This document shows positions 1 to 4,489 of a DNA stretch of 7,858 nt, in pieces; positions within the stretch are counted from its first letter, which is position 1, and each line of letters starts with the position of its first letter. The DNA is from Candidatus Neoflavobacterium equi (GTDB taxonomy: Bacteria > Bacteroidota > Bacteroidia > Flavobacteriales > Flavobacteriaceae): assembly GCA_018065745.1 (NCBI GenBank), contig JAGHSS010000235.1:1-7858 (forward strand), read 5' to 3'. The notes under the pieces are model-generated. The model had not been told where the DNA came from. It saw nothing but the letters and a program-made list of their open reading frames with translations, and searched no databases. The translations under genes were made by a program, and so were the position numbers.

Positions 1-16
1 CAAAATAATTTTTCAT
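1..16 (-). CDS. Possible 5' end of a gene leaving the left edge
   Basis: On the minus strand an ATG at 16-14 is followed by AAA AAT TAT TTT and then the window ends, giving Met-Lys-Asn-Tyr-Phe. The run-up is A/T-rich, as is usual before Bacteroidota start codons. A one-mismatch promoter core (TATATTTA against TAnnTTTG) lies at 37-44. Five codons cannot establish a gene, and no product can be suggested. It could equally be non-coding sequence. Confidence 0.25.
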
Positions 17-66
17 AGTTATCTGTATTAATTACTTAAATATAAGAAGTAAATAGTAAATCCTTT

Positions 67-85
67 GTTTTATTTACAATAAATA
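67..85. repeat. First copy of a recurring AT-rich palindromic motif
   Basis: The 19 bases GTTTTATTTACAATAAATA match the sequence at 4435-4453 with a single difference (A79 against G4447). Here the dyad is reduced to 6-bp arms (71-76 with 80-85). It lies 31 bases beyond the stop codon of the DUF202 gene on that gene's strand. Its role is unknown; it could be a weak terminator, a protein-binding site or coincidence in AT-rich DNA. Confidence 0.35.
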
Positions 86-115
86 TCTGTATTACAACAA
101 AATACACCTATGAAT

Positions 116-406
116 TTATTTCATTAGATATTCCTGTTTGTAATCCCCAACATTGTGTTCGTTATTTCTAACCCACCTGCGTTGTACAAAAAAATTGATG
201 AATCCGTAAATGAATAAAATGGACGATATTATAAAAAACACCACCGGTATGTATTTCTTGTTTTCAATGTCCAACAAATTTTCTATGCTAAATCCCGCCA
301 CAAAAAAATACATGGATGTTCTTAAAAAGGATAGCAATGTGGATTGATTTGCCATGTGGGTGCGCTGTATCGCCAAACGCTCTCTGAGAATTAAATCTTT
401 GTTCAT
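116..406 (-). CDS. DUF202 (YidH-like) small inner-membrane protein
   Basis: A 96-residue protein of the DUF202 family, whose members are small membrane proteins of unknown biochemical role. The N-terminal half carries the family signature, with RERLAIQRTHMA at residues 8-19 and LLSFLRT at 24-30; the paired Arg-Thr motifs (15-16 and 29-30) are typical. Two hydrophobic segments at about 23-41 and 53-74 are likely membrane spans, and a basic stretch (QRRWVR, 75-80) follows the second. The ATG at 406 sits behind an A-rich leader. The gene stands alone: a strong terminator at 458-492 separates it from the unit upstream. I found no exact TAnnTTTG promoter core within about 50 bases of the start. 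The family call is fairly secure; the function is unknown. Confidence 0.8.
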   Translation of the reverse strand: MNKDLILRERLAIQRTHMANQSTLLSFLRTSMYFFVAGFSIENLLDIENKKYIPVVFFIISSILFIYGFINFFVQRRWVRNNEHNVGDYKQEYLMK

Positions 407-457
407 ATCTTTTTCTTTACCTATATAACTCTAAAAAGCGTTGCTTATGATAAGGAC

Positions 458-492
458 AAAAAAAAACAGAACCGTAAGTACGGTTCTGTTTT
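458..492 (-). terminator. Strong intrinsic terminator of the small-peptide unit
   Basis: A perfect 14-bp inverted repeat (463-476 with 479-492) has only two bases between its arms. On the minus strand the stem is followed by an uninterrupted T run to 458. It lies 35 bases beyond the stop of the 23-codon ORF and 52 bases before the DUF202 start, so it insulates DUF202 from upstream transcription. Any readthrough from yceI would also end here. On the plus strand the stem is followed by only four Ts, counted within the stem. Confidence 0.85.
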
Positions 493-527
493 ACCTTTTG
501 TAATATAGTGATGGTTGTTGTAAGTAT

Positions 528-599
528 CTATAATATGCTCAAGATAAATTTGTAAACTACGAGCACTAATGTTGCAACTTTACTAATTATTTGTATCAT
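528..599 (-). CDS. Candidate 23-residue hydrophobic peptide gene
   Basis: A minus-strand ORF runs from ATG (599-597) to TAG (530-528), giving 23 residues. The peptide begins MIQIISKVAT and ends VVYKFILSIL. It is almost wholly hydrophobic, with lysines at 7 and 17 and no acidic residue, so it could form one membrane helix or a cationic amphipathic helix. A perfect Bacteroidota promoter lies upstream (628-658) and a strong terminator downstream (458-492), predicting a transcript of about 165 nt with an A-rich leader. The start codon falls in an inverted repeat with codons 18-21 (594-603 with 537-546). I do not recognise the peptide. It could be a small membrane protein, a type I toxin-like peptide, or a chance ORF within a non-coding RNA. 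AT-rich codons favour hydrophobic residues, so hydrophobicity alone is weak evidence. Confidence 0.5.
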   Translation of the reverse strand: MIQIISKVATLVLVVYKFILSIL

Positions 600-627
600 G
601 AGCTGATTTTTTATTTATTTGACTTCT

Positions 628-658
628 CAAATATAATTTTTTTTTATGTTAAAACAAA
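628..658 (-). promoter_or_regulatory. Bacteroidota promoter for the small-peptide unit
   Basis: On the minus strand TTTG (658-655), 19 bases and TATATTTG (635-628) match the known Bacteroidota pattern, a -33 TTTG spaced from a -7 TAnnTTTG. Every consensus position is met. The predicted transcription start is near 622, leaving a leader of about 23 bases before the ATG at 599. It lies 51 bases beyond the yceI stop, so the small unit can be expressed independently of yceI. Confidence 0.7.
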
Positions 659-708
659 AAAATATCGACGAACAACCTATTTATCTTTTATAAAATCAAG
701 ACATTACC

Positions 709-1287
709 TTATTTTGCTTTTGCAAATTCTAAATTAATTTGCAAATTAACTTCTTTTCCAACTGCAGCTCCAGTAGGATCATAAGCTACACCAAAGTCAA
801 AACGATTGATTTTTGTTGTTGCTTGGAAACCTAATTTTTCATTGCCATACCCGTCATTTGCAGCTTTACCACCATAAACAAGATTAAAGGTTACTTTTTT
901 TGTTACGTTTTTAATGGTTAAATCTCCGATTAAAATGTAATTGTTTTTGGTGATTTTTTTAATAGACTTTGAAACAAAGGTAATTTTACCAAAAGAAGCG
1001 GTATCAAAGAAATCTGCAGATTTTAAATGGTTGTCACGTGCTTCAATTCCAGTGTTGATTGAATTGGCGTCAACAACAAAATTAAAACTTCCCGTTTCAA
1101 TTTTATCTCCATCCATTTCTAAGGTACCTTCATAAGATTTAAAATTCCCATCAACAAAGGAAACACCTAAATGCTTGATTGAAAAATTTAAAAACGAATG
1201 GTAATTGTCTACTTTCCAAGTTTGTTTTTTCTGAGCAAAAGAAACTACTGAAAGTAAAAGAGCGAATGCTAAAATTAATTTTTTCAT
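709..1287 (-). CDS. YceI-family secreted lipocalin-like protein
   Basis: A 192-residue precursor, the usual length for the YceI family, whose members form a lipocalin-like beta-barrel; some bind isoprenoid lipids such as polyisoprenoid quinones. Residues 1-18 are a Sec signal peptide (Lys-Lys, hydrophobic core, SFA then Gln19), so it should be exported to the periplasm. Family landmarks are W24-x-x-D27 followed by His30-Ser31, the block VDANSINTG with RDNHLKSADFFD (72-96), GDLTIKNVTKKV (121-132), INRFDFGV (160-167) and the closing strand VNLQINLEF (180-188). The ATG at 1287 is the only start that gives a complete signal peptide. A promoter core sits at 1327-1334. No terminator follows the stop directly, so transcripts may run to the hairpin at 458-492. 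The ligand here cannot be read from the sequence. Confidence 0.93.
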   Translation of the reverse strand: MKKLILAFALLLSVVSFAQKKQTWKVDNYHSFLNFSIKHLGVSFVDGNFKSYEGTLEMDGDKIETGSFNFVVDANSINTGIEARDNHLKSADFFDTASFGKITFVSKSIKKITKNNYILIGDLTIKNVTKKVTFNLVYGGKAANDGYGNEKLGFQATTKINRFDFGVAYDPTGAAVGKEVNLQINLEFAKAK

Positions 1288-1288
1288 G

Positions 1289-1338
1289 TGTATACTGTTT
1301 AAATTTTGTTACTTATTACTATAACTCAAAAGTATACA
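1289..1338. promoter_or_regulatory. Inverted-repeat pair across the yceI promoter
   Basis: TGTATACT at 1289-1296 is repeated in inverted form as AGTATACA at 1331-1338. Extending both arms gives 11 of 12 matching bases (TGTATACTGTTT against TGTATACTTTTG reads alike except near the end). One arm overlaps the predicted -7 element and the other touches the bases before the ATG. This could be an operator for a dimeric regulator, but no regulator gene is in the window. Confidence 0.3.
1327..1334 (-). promoter_or_regulatory. yceI promoter core
   Basis: TACTTTTG on the minus strand fits TAnnTTTG exactly, 39 bases upstream of the yceI ATG. No convincing TTTG -33 element lies at the expected distance. 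The predicted transcription start is near 1321. Confidence 0.5.
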
Positions 1339-1377
1339 GATGTCATACAATAAAACCTAATGTAGATTAATAAACAC

Positions 1378-1977
1378 CTAAATGGAGAAAAATTCCATAA
1401 TCAGGGTGGCTACCACAATGAAAAAATTAAATACAATTCTGAGGTGTATGGACGTAATGATCCCAAAGTGAATATTGACCCAATTGAACAAGAATATGGC
1501 CGCAAGAAGGGACAAAACAGAGCTTAACTTCAATATTTGCTCCAGGTCTGGAGTGATGATGTATACCGCTGCTAAGAAAAAGAGGTTAAAGAGGATGCCC
1601 AGCACTTCAATTTTGTAATTTAATGACCTACATGCAAAGATGCGTATGGTGAGCAAAAATAAAAAGGCAAGTAAATGCATGTTTACAAACAGAGCTGCCG
1701 TCAAATAGATTATTGTGGTTATGCCCAAGGCGTAATAGGTCTTGAGTTGAAAGATCCAAAAGCGATTGAAATATTTTGCTGTTAAGGGAATCAACAAAAG
1801 CGCGTAAGCGGCAAACATTCTGATCCCTGCCTGAACTTGGGAGATGTTGTTGCCGGGAATGATTTCACTCTGATGTGAGGTGGAAGAAAAGACCACAAAA
1901 ATCAACGCATAAAAAATCATACTCCAATACAACAGAAGGTTATAATCATATAATTTTATGCGATTCAGGGTGCTCAT
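1378..1977 (-). CDS. Unrecognised six-helix membrane protein
   Basis: A 199-residue protein that I cannot assign to a family. About six strongly hydrophobic segments are visible, roughly at residues 12-31, 51-68, 84-110, 122-142, 149-166 and 178-197, with short polar links and no soluble domain. No catalytic or metal-binding motif is evident. The ATG at 1977 is preferred. A TTG three codons upstream (1986) is in frame, but it forms part of the promoter core TATCTTTG and would probably not be transcribed. The stop is 90 bases before the yceI ATG on the same strand with no clear terminator between, so some readthrough into yceI is possible. It lies downstream of glyS but is separated from it by a terminator. 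It is probably an integral inner-membrane protein of the Bacteroidota; its function is unknown. Confidence 0.75.
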   Translation of the reverse strand: MSTLNRIKLYDYNLLLYWSMIFYALIFVVFSSTSHQSEIIPGNNISQVQAGIRMFAAYALLLIPLTAKYFNRFWIFQLKTYYALGITTIIYLTAALFVNMHLLAFLFLLTIRIFACRSLNYKIEVLGILFNLFFLAAVYIITPDLEQILKLSSVLSLLAAIFLFNWVNIHFGIITSIHLRIVFNFFIVVATLIMEFFSI

Positions 1978-1983
1978 TATATA

Positions 1984-2011
1984 CAAAGATACTGATAAAT
2001 ACTAAACACAA
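1984..2011 (-). promoter_or_regulatory. Promoter abutting the membrane-protein start codon
   Basis: TATCTTTG (1991-1984) is an exact TAnnTTTG, preceded at 17 bases by TTG (2011-2009), within the spacing reported for Flavobacterium promoters. Only six bases lie between the core and the ATG at 1977, so transcription should begin at or next to the start codon. A leaderless mRNA is inferred. Confidence 0.55.
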
Positions 2012-2019
2012 TTATAACG

Positions 2020-2048
2020 AAAAAAGAGAAGCTTTAGCCTCTCTTTTT
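2020..2048 (-). terminator. glyS terminator
   Basis: A hairpin pairs 2021-2032 with 2037-2048, with one A-C mismatch and the loop TTTA. On the minus strand it ends in a run of six Ts. It begins 20 bases after the glyS stop, in the right place and orientation to end the glyS transcript before the membrane-protein gene. Confidence 0.8.
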
Positions 2049-2067
2049 CTTTATAATATAAAAATTT

Positions 2068-3609
2068 TTACATTTTTGTTAACCAGTTTCTCATGTTTAC
2101 TTCTGAGTCGATAATTGATCTCAATTCAGCGATTGAAACACGGTCTTGTTTCATGGTATCTCTGTGTCTGATGGTTACTGTTTGATCTTCTAATGTTTGA
2201 TGATCAACGGTGATACAGAATGGAGTTCCCAAGGCATCTTGTCTGCGGTAACGTCTTCCAACAGCATCTTTCTCATCATAAGCAACATTGAAATCCCATT
2301 TCAAGTCATCCATGATTTGTCTTGCTACTTCTGGTAAACCGTCTTTTTTAACCAATGGTAAAATAGCCGCTTTTGTAGGTGCTAATACAGATGGTAAACG
2401 CAATACTGTTCTTGTTGATCCGTCTTCTAAAGTTTCTTCTTGAAGGGATTTTGAGAAAATAGACAAGAACATTCTGTCCAATCCTACAGATGTTTCAACT
2501 ACATAAGGTACGTATGACGCGTTGGTTTCTGTATCAAAAAACTGTAATTTTTTACCTGAGAATTTTTCATGAGCCTTCAAGTCAAAATCTGTTCTTGAGT
2601 GAATTCCTTCCAATTCTTTAAATCCAAATGGGAAATTAAATTCAATATCAGCTGCTGCATTGGCATAATGCGCTAGCTTCTCGTGGTCGTGGAAACGGTA
2701 ATTTTCTTTTCCTAACCCAAGAGATAAATGCCAGTTTAGACGTGTTGTCTTCCAGTATTCATAATATTTCATTTCTTCTCCTGGCTTTACAAAAAATTGC
2801 ATCTCCATTTGTTCAAACTCACGCATTCTGAAAATAAACTGTCTGGCAACAATTTCATTTCTGAAGGCTTTACCCGTTTGAGCAATTCCAAAAGGAATCT
2901 TCATACGACCTGTTTTTTGAACGTTTAAGAAGTTCACAAAAATACCTTGAGCCGTTTCAGGACGCAAATACAAGTCCATTGCAGTGTCTGCAGATGCACC
3001 CAACTTGGTTCCAAACATCAGGTTGAATTGACGCACGTCAGTCCAGTTTTTAGAACCTGTATCTGGATCAGCAATTCCAAGTTCTTCAATCAATGCTTTT
3101 ACATCAGCAAGATCTCCAGACTCTAAACCACGAGCCATGCGCTCTAAAATTTCTTTTTTCTTTGACAAATACTCTACTACGCGAGGGTTTGTTGAAACAA
3201 ACTCTTCTTCATTGAAGGCATCGCCAAAACGCGTACGCGCTTTTTCAATTTCTTTTTGAGCTTTTTGATAGATTTTCTCACAGTAATCTTCTATCAAAAC
3301 GTCTGCTCTATATCTCTTTTTAGAGTCTTTGTTGTCAATCAATGGATCATTAAAAGCATCCACGTGTCCCGATGCTTTCCAAGTGGTTGGATGCATAAAA
3401 ATTGAAGCATCAATACCTACAATATTTTCATGCATTTGAACCATGGATTTCCACCAATATTCACGGATGTTTTTCTTTAATTCTACTCCATTTTGAGCAT
3501 AATCGTAAACCGCGCTCAAACCATCGTAAATTTCGCTTGACGGAAAAATAAATCCGTATTCTTTTGCGTGCGAAACTACGTTCTTAAAAATATCTTCTTG
3601 TTTTGCCAT
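2068..3609 (-). CDS. glyS: Glycyl-tRNA synthetase, alpha2 dimer type
   Basis: This 513-residue class II synthetase charges tRNA-Gly with glycine in the cytoplasm. It is the single-chain homodimeric type shared with eukaryotes, archaea and many bacteria, not the alpha2-beta2 enzyme of E. coli. The motif 1 region is at about 52-90 (WWKSMVQMHENIVGID, then HPTTWKASGHV). YLRPETAQG is at 214-222, motif 2 at 249-273 (FRNEI, then REFEQMEMQFF) and motif 3 at 376-385 (GLDRMFLSIF). The C-terminal anticodon-binding domain runs from about 408 (LAPTKAAILPL), includes GRRYRRQDALGTPFC (451-465) and ends near 513. Length and motif order are complete. The ATG at 3609 gives the family's usual N-terminus. The gene appears monocistronic, with a promoter core at 3614-3621 and a terminator at 2020-2048. 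No T-box or glycine riboswitch fits in the short upstream region. Some annotations call this type glyQS. Confidence 0.97.
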   Translation of the reverse strand: MAKQEDIFKNVVSHAKEYGFIFPSSEIYDGLSAVYDYAQNGVELKKNIREYWWKSMVQMHENIVGIDASIFMHPTTWKASGHVDAFNDPLIDNKDSKKRYRADVLIEDYCEKIYQKAQKEIEKARTRFGDAFNEEEFVSTNPRVVEYLSKKKEILERMARGLESGDLADVKALIEELGIADPDTGSKNWTDVRQFNLMFGTKLGASADTAMDLYLRPETAQGIFVNFLNVQKTGRMKIPFGIAQTGKAFRNEIVARQFIFRMREFEQMEMQFFVKPGEEMKYYEYWKTTRLNWHLSLGLGKENYRFHDHEKLAHYANAAADIEFNFPFGFKELEGIHSRTDFDLKAHEKFSGKKLQFFDTETNASYVPYVVETSVGLDRMFLSIFSKSLQEETLEDGSTRTVLRLPSVLAPTKAAILPLVKKDGLPEVARQIMDDLKWDFNVAYDEKDAVGRRYRRQDALGTPFCITVDHQTLEDQTVTIRHRDTMKQDRVSIAELRSIIDSEVNMRNWLTKM

Positions 3610-3634
3610 GGTGCAAAAATATAAAATTACTTTG
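3602..3634 (+). promoter_or_regulatory. Likely comF promoter, inside the divergent glyS/comF region
   Basis: TTTG (3602-3605), 21 bases and TTACTTTG (3627-3634) match the Bacteroidota promoter with one mismatch in the -7 element. Transcription would begin near 3640. The -33 element overlaps the first codons of glyS, and the spacer contains the opposing glyS core, so polymerase binding at the two promoters may compete. Confidence 0.4.
3614..3621 (-). promoter_or_regulatory. glyS promoter core next to the start codon
   Basis: TATTTTTG on the minus strand is an exact TAnnTTTG and ends only four bases (CACC) before the glyS ATG. The predicted transcription start falls at or beside the ATG, suggesting a leaderless or near-leaderless mRNA. 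No good TTTG lies at the -33 distance. Confidence 0.5.
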
Positions 3635-3725
3635 TTCTAAATGGTAAAAATAAAAGAATAAAAGCAGAGAATTGCAGATGAACGCTGGTTTGTTTACCTT
3701 AAAGAGGAAATTTTTATGGCATGCT

Positions 3726-4421
3726 ATGAGTTACCATTGGGGTTTAAACTTGTTGGAGGTTTTTTTTCCACGTCACTGCTGTGGGTGTGGCAGGCGGATT
3801 GCGGCTTCCCAACAGGTGATTTGCGTGTTTTGTATTCACGAAATTCCCTGGACGCAACACCACCGCTTTACCCAAAATCAAATTTACACAAAATGTTATG
3901 GGCTACTGGAGGTTGAACAGGCGGCTGCGCTTATCTATTACCACAAAAATGGATTGGTTCAAGAACTGATCAAGCACCTGAAATATCAACGGGGATTTGA
4001 GGTTGGTACTTACTTTGGATCATATTGTGGTCACCTGTGGCTAAAACACAATTCAAACCACGGGATAACGGATGTGGTCCTGGTGCCGTTGCACAAAAAA
4101 AGAGCGAAATACAGGGGCTACAACCAGGTGTTCCACTTTGGTCAAGCTCTGGCTGATGTCTTGGGGGTGAACTTTGCGCCTGAATACTTGATGCGAACCG
4201 TTGACACCAAAAGACAAACAGATCAGGATGCGGATTTTAGAAGCGGAATGAGTCATGAAAATTTCTGTGTAAACCCACAGATCAAACTTGCGGGAAATCA
4301 CGTGCTGCTGGTGGATGACGTGATTACAACTGGGGCGACAATACTGGCTTGTGGACAGGCTATAAAAGTGAAATCAAACCTTAAAATTAGCCTTTTGAGT
4401 ATTGCGTATACTGAGATATAA
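3726..4421 (+). CDS. ComF-family PRTase-fold protein
   Basis: ComF-family proteins combine a small zinc finger with a phosphoribosyltransferase fold. In naturally competent bacteria they help bring single-stranded DNA into the cytoplasm; elsewhere the role is unclear. Numbered from the ATG at 3726, C18-x-x-C21 and C33-x-x-C36 form the zinc site, KKRAKYRGYNQV (124-135) is the family signature, RQTDQDADFR follows at 163-172, and the PRPP-binding motif is VLLVDDVITTGAT at about 193-205. I chose 3726 because homologues begin 10-20 residues before the first cysteine pair, with a hydrophobic run ending in FFP. In-frame starts at 3678 (ATG) and 3672 (TTG) would add 16 or 18 residues. The gene looks less AT-rich than glyS. 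The lipoprotein gene follows 68 bases later. Family certain, start uncertain. Confidence 0.9.
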   Translation: MSYHWGLNLLEVFFPRHCCGCGRRIAASQQVICVFCIHEIPWTQHHRFTQNQIYTKCYGLLEVEQAAALIYYHKNGLVQELIKHLKYQRGFEVGTYFGSYCGHLWLKHNSNHGITDVVLVPLHKKRAKYRGYNQVFHFGQALADVLGVNFAPEYLMRTVDTKRQTDQDADFRSGMSHENFCVNPQIKLAGNHVLLVDDVITTGATILACGQAIKVKSNLKISLLSIAYTEI

Positions 4422-4435
4422 AAAAAAGCAAAATG

Positions 4436-4456
4436 TTTTATTTACAGTAAATAAAA
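4436..4456. promoter_or_regulatory. Perfect AT-rich palindrome between comF and the lipoprotein gene
   Basis: Ten-base arms (4436-4445 and 4447-4456) form a perfect inverted repeat around A4446, with ATTTAC-A-GTAAAT at the centre. It starts 15 bases after the comF stop and ends just before the likely promoter core of the next gene. The near-zero loop and lack of a following T run argue against a normal terminator, and the position suits a repressor or activator site. A related sequence occurs at 67-85. Confidence 0.4.
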
Positions 4457-4459
4457 TGG

Positions 4460-4467
4460 TTATTTTG
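4460..4467 (+). promoter_or_regulatory. Weak promoter core for the lipoprotein gene
   Basis: TTATTTTG differs from TAnnTTTG at one position and lies 22 bases before the ATG at 4490. The matching -33 region (about 4437-4440, TTTA) falls inside the palindrome at 4436-4456, so a protein bound there would interfere with or assist polymerase. Cotranscription with comF is the alternative. Confidence 0.3.
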
Positions 4468-4489
4468 TAAATCAAACTGACCAACGCAG

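Noticed and set aside
3701..3916. A GAGG sequence followed by ATG at 3716 as the start of a separate plus-strand gene
   Set aside because: The frame is out of phase with and contained in comF, which has complete family motifs. Bacteroidota rarely rely on Shine-Dalgarno sequences, so the GAGG is not strong evidence.
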